Assembly: GCA_023213315.1 (NCBI GenBank)
Contig: JAKCPI010009403.1
Location: 1-64,000 of the forward strand
Reading direction: 5' to 3'
Length of the DNA stretch: 64,000 nt
DNA from: Euborellia annulipes
Lineage: Eukaryota > Arthropoda > Insecta > Dermaptera > Anisolabididae
Positions 33,425-45,000 of this stretch are shown here, piece after piece. Under the pieces are notes generated by a model. That model was not told the DNA's origin and searched no databases. It was given only the letters and a program-made list of their open reading frames with translations. How positions within the stretch are numbered: position 1 is the stretch's first letter; every line of letters starts with the position of its first letter. The position numbers and the translations under genes are program-made.

Positions 33425-33690
33425 AGGCGAAGCCAAAAAAATTCCAAGCCTAAATTATTTCTTTTAATGTGCCGTTCCAGGCTGACGTTTCGGCCACTGG
33501 CCTAGGCCATCTTCAGAGCCGGAGGCGAGAATAAATTAAAATTTCAGCGACACACATTCGCATGAACGAAGTTCCCATAAGAACATCGAAAGAATGTCAA
33601 TGAAACGTCAGCCTGGAACGGCATATTAAAAGAAATAATTTTGGCTGCATATGTCTTGGAATTTTTTTTTTGACTCCGCCTTAAAAAATA
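33425..33690. repeat. GAAAC-core foldback, complete copy
   Basis: Inverted arms: AAGGCGAAGCC...CCAAGCCTAAATTATTTCTT on the left, and AAAAGAAATAATTTTGGCTG...TCCGCCTT on the right. CCGTTCCAGGCTGACGTTTC pairs with GAAACGTCAGCCTGGAACGG. In antisense the left arm reads CTGAAGATGGCC, a short stem, then GGCCGAAACGTC. Confidence 0.75.
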
Positions 33691-33805
33691 TTCTAATTGG
33701 GTAGAATTTTTTGACAAACGATTAATCCACTTAATTCAATAATTAAATTAGAATGTCGAAGCCTAGGGCAACTTCTCTAGTAGGTAGGTAGTAACAATAA
33801 GAGTT

Positions 33806-34215
33806 CAGTGGAACCTGGCTTAAAGAGCATAATTCGTTCCAGAATCAAACTCGTAAAACGAAACACTAGTTATGCGAAACAATGACAATCTCTTTTATAA
33901 ATAAGGGTAAGGGTAAGGGCACACTGAGCGCAAATCGGTGGATCCGTGGTTCAACTCCCGGCGGCACACCCTTATATCTTTTTTTCGGGTACATGAAGTA
34001 ATATCTAATTATATAAATGACAATCTCGTCATAGAGCTGCTCCCCCCCCCCCCCCCCAAGACTGATGTAACATGTACAAAATCCGGAACTTCTCCTCTCC
34101 TCGTCACTCGTTATGCGAAACGTCATTCGTCAAGCAAGTCATTCTTTTACAATTTGTTTTGCTCATTATGCGTATTACTCGTTATGAGAAGTGTTCGCTA
34201 AGCGAGGTTCTACTG
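33806..34215. mobile_element. pogo/Tigger-like MITE
   Basis: Ends CAGTGGAACCTGGCTTAAAG and AGCGAGGTTCTACTG, with GCATAATTCGTTCC-type inner arms, fit the pogo type. It contains TTCGTTATGCGAAAC-like internal repeats, a C-run and a small SINE-like segment (CGTGGTTCAACTCCCGGCGG) at about 33,940-33,965. Open frames at 33,866-34,305 are shadows. Confidence 0.6.
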
Positions 34216-34749
34216 TATTTCCTTTTATCAGTGGTTACCAGACTTTTTGACTTTCCGAGCTTCCTTAATAAGGCCGAGGTACAGTCAAGAAAAAGACAAG
34301 AATGAATGTCTTCCTTTGTCTGTTTCATTGCGCGTTCAGCCTAAATATCAAAATTTCTCCGTATCCTAAGTCAATAAATTGGTTTATTTGTCTAATATTG
34401 GAATATTTTCATGGCACCTCTGTAACAGAGCCTAAAAGACAAGATGAGACCAGGCATTTCGTTGCATTTTGAATGTCTTTCTTACATTGAATTAATTTTG
34501 CAGAGCCACATCCTTGTTGGAAACCAATACCCTATACTATTTCTTTTTTCTAATTTCACCTTTGATTTTAATGATTACTGTAGTTCTATAATTTTTTTTT
34601 TGTTTCAAATTTATTTATATTAATATTTCTAATATTAATATGTGTAAGAATAACAATTTATTAAGTATTAACATTATAAATTTAGGGGAAGTTGAATTTC
34701 ATATAAAACCTTTCATGATTTAAAAAATAATTAAGGTTTTGGGCACATT

Positions 34750-37700
34750 TCATTGACTAATAAATCTAAGGAGGAAATCATATTTTTCTTCGAGTATTAG
34801 AAGTGATGGAGAAAGAGATTCCACTATTTTTTCAGTTAATAGATCAGTGTGAGTACTTTTTATTTTACTTATCACAGAATAAATGTTTAATTTAGCAGAA
34901 GAAAGAAGATTCTTGGATTGATCGGTACTTAAAATTTCTGTACTTCTTAGACAAGCTGAAAAAAAAGAAAAATTAATTATATTTACTGATAACATAAATG
35001 TTCAGATTAATAAATAATTATTAATAAAAGAAAAGAGTGAGAAATGAATTACCCGGGCACATTAGGTGCCCCTGGACTCCAGCTATGCATATCTCGCAAA
35101 TCTTGAACGAAATATAGGGTGATCCACAAAGATGCATAGAATTACTTTTAGCTATATTCCCTAAAAGACGTATTTGAATTCTTTAAAGTATTTTTGAATG
35201 AGGATGTTGAAAAGTTATGAACTTCAACACAAAGTCAATTGAGTTGGGATGCAGCCGCAGCGTGCATTTCGTTTTAATATTCAACCCAACGAGAAAAAGC
35301 ATTTATCGTTATAAAAAACAATTTGATGAAACTAGCTCTCTGTAATTTTATAAGGCAGCAGAGAAGAACGCGGAGTACATTCAAATGCCCAATGAAATAG
35401 AGAATTTTGTGAGCGTATAAGCCTATGCCTAAACATGGAAGATGAATGTTTCTGCTTCGTGTAATTTTTAGCTCAAATATTCGAATGCATTTCAGGTTTT
35501 TCTCAGATACTCCCGAACTTTTACCCCTACTCAGAGAGCAAGCTTCTTCTATTTTATCTGAAGAGAAATACTTTTCCTGGAGGTTGAATGTTAGACATAA
35601 TGCATAATGCAGTCGCATTATTCTATACTCATTAATGGAAAAAAATCTTGTTATATTAGTTATCACGTTACAAATTTCACGGAGCTGGAGTGCTCGAAAC
35701 TTAACAATATCCTCTATATATACCTTACAAAATTCAAATAGAGCGTATATGCAGAAAATATAGAAAAATGAAATTGTATTCTTCTTTTTGAATCACTCTA
35801 ATTAACAAACACGATATATTAACATACCAATTTCTGGATTTGTTTTGAAAATTACCATCTTTTTCATAACAATTATTATTATTGTTTAATACAATTGAAT
35901 AATGCCAATTCTAACAGAAGAATATGGGAAAATTGCGACCCAATAAGTTGATTTAGATTAGAAAAATTTGTGTAAACAAAAGCCAAACAAAAACCATTTT
36001 TTTTTATAAATGCTTGTGTTTCTTTTACTTATACTAAGATTTCACAATATTAAAATTATTAAATTATTTTAAAATTTACTTACTATTAGCAAGAGAGATG
36101 CATAATTCAATAATATTTTTTGACATTTCTATATCATTATGCCAATTGATTGTCTGAACACCAGAACGATAAGCCTTTTGATACATTTGAATAGTTTTAT
36201 AAATTGATTCTTTCGTAGGAGGTTCTATAGTAGATGTCATTTCAGCGTAAAGTTGCCATAGGGTCATATCGTTTACAATCTGTGATGTGAGTCGACCCAA
36301 TAATTGTAAAACATCTGCTTGTAGTCTTCCTGAACGGGTGCCTTGATTATCTTCAGCATCTTCCATCACTGCATGGACCAATATACGTAAAACCTCTATG
36401 TCAAGATGTTTTTCTTTAAGATCCAGTATTCGATGGTAGGCTCGTATTACTTCATCGTAAGCAGCACAGTCTAATGATACTACCTAAAATTTTCAAACCA
36501 AATAGGATAGAAGTTAAGAATTTGAAGAATATTTAGTTTCACGAACAGTTAAATATTGGAATGAGACATATTAATAAATAGAGTTTTATTTTGTTAATGG
36601 ATGCATAAGGTCCAAAGACCTATATTGACCAGTGGTGATATGAAGACAGGAAGAATATAGTTTAAAAAAGAGAAGCATAAAAGGGGAACTCAACTGCGGG
36701 AACTGAGAAGATGCCTGTTGAGATTAGACTTGAAAGTCTGAAGATTGTAGGTTTTGGGGAAGATAGAAGCAGGGAGCTTGTTCCAATCTCACGGGGACAA
36801 AGCAGGATTGGAAATTACTAGTTCTATTAGTCTTGAGTTGGACAGCATAGGGATGCTGGGACGATGCCTCCCTCGTGTTCAGTGTAAATGTTGTATTGGG
36901 TGGAATAATTGATTTAATTCGGCTGAGCATTGACAATGATAATGCCTATAGAAGATACTATAGTATATATCTTACCATTAAATTATCCCATACACGCCAA
37001 TTTTCATAATTGCATTTAAGAGCCTCTTGAAGAGCTTTCCAACCCCTGGACTTTTGGCCCAACTTTATATATGCTTTAGCCAGATTATTCCACGCTTCGA
37101 ATGACTAAAAACAATGAACAAAATATAGATTTAATAACTAAAAAAAGATTCAGAATCACTCCAACTTACATCAGAATCCAAATTACAATAACGTCGGTAA
37201 GCATTTGCGCTTAATTCCCAATCTTGAGTGTCAAGTGCAGCAAAGCCTAGACGCATCCATAAATTTGCTTGTAAACTATTAATTGCCAATGATGCCTGGA
37301 AATGTGGAATACTTTCACTATATTCACGTTTGTTAAAATAATAATTAGCCCAATGGCGTTGAGCACGACCACTTTTTTGATTACTTAGATTCCAAGCTTT
37401 CTCATAACACGAGACATCATCAGTGGCATCACCTAACAAGCACCATAACTTGACAGTTTCATTTTTGCTAAGTTCTTTTTTAATTATCTCAGCAGCCTGA
37501 AATTATATATTTACATCATTTCAATAATTCTAGAAAGTTTTTCAGTGTAAAAAATAATTAACTTACTTTATGTCTAAGATGGAGCAAATTATAACAAACG
37601 ATAACTTCCTCCCAAAGTTGTAATTGGAGAAATATATCTAAAGCACTTTGAACAGATCCCAATGACAGTAGTAAATTTGCTAGAATTGCTTCGGTTTGCC

Positions 37701-40700
37701 AAATGGGAGGCAATTGAGAGCAGAAAAGTAGATTTAAGCGTATAGGAACTATAGGCAGTTGAGTATTTAAGGAATTCACAATACTCTGAAATATGAAGAA
37801 AATGTTTAAGACTGAAAACAAAATTTTTACGTGTTAATAGGAAAATAAAAAAATATTATCAAAGACAATGTGGAGGAAGGCCGTAATACAGCTTTAGCCT
37901 TAAATATATGGTGTAAAGTGAAATAATTTTAATGACCGAAAAGGTAAAACGTAAAATCTGGTCAGATGATTTTATTTTACCTTTTAAAATTTAAAATTAT
38001 TTCACCATTTACCATATTCTATACCATATACTTAAGTCTAAAGCTATCAGGTGGGGACTTAATTGTGGCGCTCATAGTACTCGACAAATTGTCAAATTGT
38101 CACCTATCGCCTGTCACTTGTCATTGTCAGTCGATAAGCAAGGTAAGGCAATGCCTAAGTAGTTAACTATTTGACGTTTGCACAACTTTTGGACACCTTT
38201 ACTCTCCCTACGGCACTGAGAAAGATACGTGCTTCGAAATTTTTGCCAAATAAAAGAACATCAGATGAAGCGATTGGATTCATTTTATCATTTAAATAAA
38301 AAATAATATACCTCTGCTTGCATCATAGAACGTTCAATAGTTCTTCTATGCGAGGATTCTAAAGTACTTCTATATAATAAACTTGACATTTGCAAACACC
38401 AACATTTTGGAGATGATATTAAGTACTAAAAAAAAAAAAAAAAAAAATTAAAGTAAATTTCAATTACAGAACAAGTCAATAATTGTTTATTTCTTCTATT
38501 TACCGATAAATATGGCATTAATTCTTCAAGGATCATTTCATCATTTGGTTGAGACTTTTTTTTTTTGAACGCTAAAAAATAAGGACATTTTTTATTAAAA
38601 ATAAAGAAGATTAAGAAGAAAATAAAAAAAAAAACCTACAAAGATATTAAAACAATAGCTTGTTCCAAAGGGCTTAAATCTGGAATTTGGGCATCTTCTT
38701 CGCTGGCAAATTTAATATTATCCAAACGAACGTCATCGTTTAGTTTTAAATCCTATTTAAAAAAAAATATTTATTAAAAATGTGAGCTGTTTCAAATTTT
38801 CTAAATAGATCTATCAAAGATTCAAGATTCGAATGAGGGATGCCCAAATGGCCGTGACGTAGTAGCCGACTATGTGTTTTATTATTAAATAGAAAGATAA
38901 CTCAATGAAGAAATGAAGAAATTTAATTATTTTTGAAATATAAGTTTAATCAAAGTTTAAATTATTATGAGGGCTAGTAACCTACAAATAACACTTGGAA
39001 TGCCATGGATTCGAATCTTGATCCTCTTATTTAGATCTTTCCATCATCAATAATATGTCTATTAAAACATACCTTAGGAAAATCACTTGCGGATGAAAAT
39101 TGATTTATAAATTCATCTCGTTCATTTTTAAAATTAATATCGATTGAAAGCTGAGCCAAATCTTTTTCTTGCCATTTCGTTCTTTTTCCGAGAGCCCCTA
39201 AAAATTAAAATTAAAAAAAAAAAAAAAAAATTATTCCAACAAATTTTATTTTTTCCTAAATTTCACTATTGAATTTAAATATTCATTTTGAATATTACCT
39301 TTCATATTGATTTCCATTGATGAAATATCTAAAGCCATTGTTAAATGCTCCTTTGATTTAATAACATGTCTAAAATACAAAAAATATTGTGCTGCTTCTA
39401 AATGAAATAAAATTTTATATGTATTATTTGTATAAAGATTAACTTTTTCTTCCAATAAATTAATTAAATTTGAAAAATCTTCCAGCAATATTTGTGAAGG
39501 TTCTTCGAGTATATAGCTATGTATATAAATAGTTCTGGTCAACCACCAAATTGAGGACTGAAAAAATAAGACCAAAGATTGTTAATAAATAGATATAAGA
39601 AAGTTTCAACATTACATATTGACAACCTTGCAGCAATGGAGCAGATCTATTCTTTTAATAAAGCAAATCGGCATAATCATGTTTTTCAAAGCATTAATAA
39701 GAATCTGTTTGTACACACAAAAATGTATTTGTAGAGAGAAGGAAAATGGAGATCTTTAGCTCTGGCCCCATCTTGTAAAAATATACCATATGTATCATGT
39801 TTGTATATCTTTTATCGAAAAAGGACGCTAGGAATTTTGATTAAATTTGATATATTTAAGTTTCGGATGCAAATAATCGATTGCGCTTAATCTCTTTTGG
39901 AAAAATATATTAAGTGTCATTGTTTGGAGGAATCTATTGACACAATCGTTTGTCTTTTTGTCTCTTCATGCTTAATTTAAAAAAATTCAGAACGTCACTT
40001 GGAATCTAGGTAGGTCAATACTATATATATAGAGTCTACAATGAAACAATTTTGCTGCAAAATTGCCAATATTGCAATTTTCTTTGTTATTAGGATTTAT
40101 TATATTTAAAAATATACCTCAAATAATTGTGATTCATGAAAATATTGGAAGAATGATTTTGCTATAATCAATAATTCTGGATAACGAAGATTTGGATTAC
40201 AACTTTCTCCATCTAATACTAAAGAGCTGATGGCAAGTTGTGTAATCTCTTGATTTTCAAGCCATGGGAAATTCAAGTCCACTCGAGGTCCTGTCCAATT
40301 TATTTGCAAAAATAAAGAAAAACAAGATATCGCCGAATAAAAAATGTCTCTGAAACAATAATCACATTATTATTATTATCTTTCTTGGGTGTTTTTGAAG
40401 ATTATTTGCATTGGAATCATATCTATATCTATATATATATATATTTAATATATTATTTTTAAATACCTTTTATCAACAGGGGAATTATCTAACAACTCTT
40501 TAATGTTATTTTGTAAAATTTCTTGAAAATTATCATCCTTTTTTAATATTTTTGGAATGATCCTTGTATAAATGTCATTATTATTTGATGAAGAAAGTAT
40601 AGAAATAAAATTTCCTTTTCTGATATCCCTTAATATAAAATCATCGGCTGAAATTTTTAAAGATTGACGTATAATTAATAATTCTCAAAGTTATTAAAGG

Positions 40701-40768
40701 TGATATTTACCTTGAATTTCTTCCAAAGTTAATCCATGGGAAATGATTAAATGTCCTTCAATATCCAT
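34750..40768 (-). CDS. TTC27: Tetratricopeptide repeat protein 27
   Basis: Thirteen GT-AG exons in translation order: 40711-40768, 40467-40647, 40118-40349, 39299-39557, 39073-39197, 38640-38752, 38504-38571, 38312-38425, 37567-37785, 37170-37496, 36976-37104, 36084-36483, 34750-34955. They give about 809 residues against 843 in human TTC27. Family landmarks are INWTGPRVDL with LDGES (exon 3), GALGKRTKWQ (4-5), PPIWQ...LWEEVIVCYN (9), LLGDATDDVSCYEKAW (10), WNNLAKAYIKLGQ and EALKCNYENWRVW (11). TPR helices fill roughly residues 470-640. Homologues (yeast Emw1) are linked to cell-wall or glycosylation phenotypes; the animal role is poorly defined. Exon 7 holds an 11-A run that shifts the frame; one A fewer keeps all phases consistent, so I suspect a sequencing error. 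ATG at 40,768 is followed by MDIEGHLII. An AATAAA lies at 34,657-34,662 on -. Confidence 0.93.
35111..35803. mobile_element. Possible mariner-like remnant in TTC27 last intron
   Basis: TAGGGTGATCCACAAAGATG at 35,111 and TTTTTGAATCACTCTAATTA at about 35,785 are weakly inverted and TA-flanked. The enclosed 130-residue open frame (35,274-35,666, -) has no motif I recognise. This is a low-confidence call. Confidence 0.3.
36590..36945 (-). pseudogene. Non-LTR retrotransposon 3' end, decayed
   Basis: On -, a frame with RIKSIIPPNT...RTSNFQSCFVPV is followed, after a one-base shift, by WNKLPASIFP...FKSNLNRHLL and a stop at about 36,702. The layout F-P-R/V-x-WN-x-LP plus a short basic tail is the C-terminal signature of reverse transcriptases of CR1/Jockey/I-type LINEs. 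It is followed by an AT-rich 3' end near an AACAAAATAAAAC stretch at 36,580-36,600. It lies in the TTC27 intron between exons 11 and 12, in the same orientation as TTC27. Only the last 80 or so residues remain, so it is not functional. Confidence 0.65.
37885..38085. mobile_element. Partial Tc1/mariner-like MITE
   Basis: Same family as 30,023: AGCTTTAGCCTTAAATATAT on the left, AAAGCTATCAGGTGGGGACT and TTAATTGTGGCGCTCA on the right. The outer left end is missing. It lies in the TTC27 intron between exons 8 and 9. Confidence 0.7.
38190..38290 (+). repeat. GAAAC-core family, decayed fragment
   Basis: CACTGAGAAAGATACGTGCTTCGAAATTTTTGCCAAATAAAAG followed by ACATCAGATGAAGCGATTGG resembles the fragment at 18,480-18,560 (CGAAATATCTGCCAAATAAA, ACGTCAGGTGGAGCGAT). 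Confidence 0.45.
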
Positions 40769-41129
40769 TGATAAAATTTATTCTTATTAAGAAGAAAAAC
40801 TTATTAAATTAATCCACGTGTTTTATTATGTGTATTTGAAATTGCGATCAATTACATTGTCTTTTCAGATGACATTTAAAAGGCTTGTTTTTGAACCGTT
40901 GCTAATTTCATTTAGTATGTTGCTAACTTCATTTATATTGGGAAAAAGGAGGGTTTATTCAAATATAAATAAGGTCGGACTAACGCAAAGTGGAAATAAC
41001 GGTGGAGATATTTGCGTTGTCTCGTCTTTTCGAATTTTAATATATTTGATATAATGACTATTGTTTTTTTTAACTCAGCAACTTCAGCTGGGCGGAAAAA
41101 AATATTAATTTCTTCATTTATAGATCTAT

Positions 41130-41630
41130 AGTGGAACCTCGCTTAACGAAAATAATTCGTTCCAGATTGCTTCATACAAGCGTACCAAGGCAGTTGGGGC
41201 CTGGGGCGGCACTAGAAGAGGGGGCCTTTATTCATTTTGTACCAGAGGTGTAAGCTTCTATTGAATTTTTTTTTTTTTTTTTTTTTTTTTGGGGGGGTGC
41301 TCATCTTTAAATATCCCTCTCCTCCATACACAAAAATATTTTTAAAATACCGTATATCCCTGAACCCCAAGGGCCCCGGGGCCTCTCAAAGAGAAATTTT
41401 CATTAATTTTTTTTTTTTTTTAACTAAATTTGTCGGTTTTCATTCGAGCCTTGAGGGCCTCGGGCCCTCAAAGAGAAATTTTCATTAAATTTTTTTTTTA
41501 TTAATATTTGGGGGCCTATGCCGGCTCGGGGCCTGGGACGGACCGCCCCCTCCGCCCCCCCTCCGCCCCCCACCCCTCGGTACCCCACTGGGTACAGGAG
41601 CCATATTATTTTGTATGAAGCAAATAAATT
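41130..41630. mobile_element. pogo-like MITE, interrupted
   Basis: TAGTGGAACCTCGCTTAACG at 41,130 is a pogo-type end; ATTGCTTCATACAAGCG is mirrored by TTGTATGAAGC at about 41,620. The middle is displaced by the G/C-tract element at 41,190-41,590. The far end is unclear. Confidence 0.5.
41190..41590. mobile_element. hAT-like element, degenerate ends
   Basis: Left CAGTTGGGGCCTGGGGCGG, right CTCGGTACCCCACTG. Flanks TACCAAGG and GGTACAGG do not form a clear duplication. It contains an internal duplication of CCTCAAAGAGAAATTTTCAT (41,393 and 41,465) and long T, G and C runs. Confidence 0.5.
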
Positions 41631-42097
41631 TTATTATTGACGAGTCCTGGTTTGATCACATGTGCTCTTGCACTATGTGTATAATTCCCAATAACTGAAG
41701 ATGGCCAAATAAATTCAGGCCGTTCTGGGAGTTTTATTAACCTAAATAATCCCAATTTGGCTGATATCTCCAATTTTACTTTATAATATTAATTACTGCT
41801 AAATATAGTACTATTGTAATAATCATTTTTGCAGAAAAATAAACCTTTAAAAACATCAGTATTTTAAGAAAATAGATATATTTTTTTTTCTGCTGAGAGG
41901 CAGCCCTCAACTATAAATTGTATATTCTTTGCAAACACAAACTAAACGAAAGCAAAACAAAAAATAAAAACATTCGTAATATTGTTTGTATTTTCTTTTT
42001 TTTAGCAACATGGCTTAATTCAGTGTTATTTGAATTGTTAATTATAAATAATAAGACATGGAAATGATTGTAATTATTGTAATGATAAGTATTCAGC

Positions 42098-45000
42098 ATG
42101 CACACACGAACAGCTCAAGTAATTGATATTATAGTTCCTCCGGATGGAGGATGGGGTTGGTGTGTTGTGGTGGCAGGAACTCTGATTTTTATGGTAATTG
42201 ATGGATTTTCAAATGCTATGGGATTATATCTACATCCAATAAGTTTGGAATTAAAACAACCGGAATCAAAAGTTGCACTTTTACCTTCCATTCAGACAGC
42301 AGTTTGTTATTTGTTAGGTGCGTATTTTAATTAATTAATTATAAATTAAATAAAAAAATATAGGTCTTTAAGATAATTAAACTTTATTAACTTAAACCCT
42401 TTGCACTCGTATGTCGCCAAATAGTAGCCATCCTGTATTTTATTATTATATTATACATACAGTATATTCAGCGGCGTAACTAGCCTTTGAGGGCGGAGGG
42501 AGCGAAGCTCAACTGGGGCGCCGTTTTTCGTTCGACCTTTTTTTTGTAATTTTTCTCCGGATTTGTGATATAAAATGATTTTATTATGAAATTTCAAAAA
42601 AAAATCCGGAAATTTTGGGAAAAAACCGAAAATCCGGAGACGCGAGGGGCGGCAAAAGCTTGATGCTCCTGGGGCGGGGGCGAGCGCCCCCCTTCGCCCC
42701 CACCTGGATACGCTACTGAGTATATTACATTAGTATTACATTCTAGATTGATTACTTTTGTTTCGTAGGCGTCATTTAAGAAGCGATTTTTCAAAATTCC
42801 TATTCTAAGATCGTTTTATGGTAAAATTTTTGATTGGATTGATTTTACAATAACTTTTAACTGAGATGTTTTTTTTTTTTTTTGTTTTTTTTTTTCACTT
42901 AAAATTTATTGTAATATTCATTTAACGGAAATATTTGTTGATCTCGAAACCAATTCCAGATATTTGCACTCTCGATCATCTAAAGAGCCCATTTTGGGGA
43001 AATTTTGAATTTTTCAATTTCTCAAATATCATCTTTCTTTTTGAGCTTTAAAATTTCTCAAATAAATATTTTGATAGGAAAATATTTCTATAAAATGTTT
43101 TCATTTTGATCGAATATGAAAAGTTTATCGATCAGTTTAGCATTTCCCAACCCATGGGCCGGCGATTTTATTGTAGCTGGGCCGCGGAAGTCTAAGGAAA
43201 GTAAATATAAAATCATATATATACACTGGACCTCAGGGTTTTTTTTTACGGAAAAAGTGGGGGGGGGGGGGGTAAATGGGGCAAATATCCGAAAAAAGTA
43301 GGCAACGCGTGCATTCGAACCATGGTTCTGTCTATTTGTACTCAACATAGATGCTACATTTAAAAATTTGGGTTTATTAAACCTAATTTTATTAAAATTA
43401 TCAGGGGGAAAATATCACGAATAATGTTGACGACTTTCTTTAGATTGATTCAGTGACAAGTTCTTATAAACACTCAATTAATAAATAATAAACTACATAT
43501 AAATAAATAAATAATACTAATTTTTTAAGATAATGTATAGCATATTATAATTAATAAAATTCTAATTTTTAGGACCGATTAATAGTGCTATTATAAACTC
43601 GTGTGGTATGAGAGCTACAATGATAACTGGATCAATCTTTTCTACTATTGGATTTGGAAGCGGATATTTTTGTACAGATTTATTGCAATTATATTTCGGG
43701 GCAGGATTTCTGGCAGGTATTTCATAATTCATTTTTTTTTTTTTTTGTTATGATATTTGAAATTTAAAAAATTTTCGAAAATCGAATCTATTATCTGCCA
43801 TTGTATCATCATTATCGCTGATAAAAGGGCGGTGGAGTTTAAGGTGATAATCCCCATTTGTATAAAATATCAAACGAGAGCTATTTTTCTAAAAACATTT
43901 AAGAAACACAATGGACGAAAACCGTTTCAATGTTGACCTTGTATTATTGTAATTTATTTTAAAAATTTTCAAAACCATTCTTATTTTTATCATAAAAAAT
44001 TAATATTTATTATTTTCATTAGGCTGGGGACTCGGAATGCTTTTAGTGGGGGCTTCAATCGGAGTTCCCTTTTATTTTGACGAATATCGGGCTCTAGCTA
44101 CAAGCATCTCCTTTGTCGGCTCAGGAATAGGAATGGTAGCATTTCCTATGGTATTAGAACTAGTACTTGTCAAATACAATTGGCGATGGATGTTGATCAC
44201 TCAAGCTGGTAATTATACAATTCAAATTTTTTCCAATGATTATTTGAAAACAATTTCTCTATTCAATTGTAAACATTTCTCACTATTCGTTTATAGTCTC
44301 GAAAATATAGGATTTTTTATTTTTTCTTATTTAAAATTCGGATCCTCACTTAATAGCGCTGCCCGCTGCACGTTAGAGGCGCAAAAATATCAAATTCTCC
44401 CATGGGCGTACCCAGGATCAATTCCAGGGGGGGGGGGGCATGGTCAGATCATGGTCGTCCAGGGGGGGGGGGGGGGCAGATCATGGTGGTCCAGATTGTG
44501 ACATAGCTATTTTTTATATAGAGAGGTAAAGTATTCGAATTAAAGGCCTAAAAACCCTCGAGTCCTAACAAAAAGAATCATTTCCCGTCGCCATCCACCA
44601 ATTTTGTTTCGTTTCATCACTTTATAAACATTTAATTTTTTTTTTTGTTGCTTCTAGGGGGGGGGGGCAGCTGCAGTAAAGAGTAGAGCTTTTAAGGGTA
44701 CAATTTTATAATATTTGCCCACTGATCGTTAATCGTATACAGGGTGTAACGATACAAAGTTATGCTTTTTTGAATGGAACGTCGTGTATATCATTGCATA
44801 TATGGATTGCCCGCTCAATTTTAGTGGAACTTTATTAAACATACTTTGTACTTAAGGCAAGCCGTTTAGGCGTTATTTGACATTTTGTGAAAAACCAATT
44901 ATTCAGTTACAACAGAATATATCCCAAACCATAAAACATAGGAAGCCCTGGTTGTGCACCATTGTTAACCGTGATTGGTGGAACTTAACGGTAGTTTGTC

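Larger units (their letters stand above)
40769..42097. other. Divergent intergenic region between TTC27 and the SLC16 gene
   Basis: Both genes start from here, 1.33 kb apart. I see no clear TATA/initiator pair. A pogo-like and a nested hAT-like repeat fill 41,130-41,630, leaving about 360 bp next to TTC27 and about 470 bp next to the transporter. Open frames at 40,818-41,054 and 41,911-42,105 have no coding character. Confidence 0.5.

Noticed and set aside
33902..33925. GGGTAA repeats resembling telomeric DNA
   Set aside because: Only about three units inside a pogo-like MITE; not the usual arthropod TTAGG motif.
35274..35666. 130-residue open frame on - in a TTC27 intron
   Set aside because: It has no motif I recognise and lies between weak mariner-like ends. 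TTC27 exon phases do not use it.
40818..41054. 78-residue open frame just upstream of TTC27
   Set aside because: AT-driven codon pattern, no splice sites or homology; it lies in the shared intergenic region.
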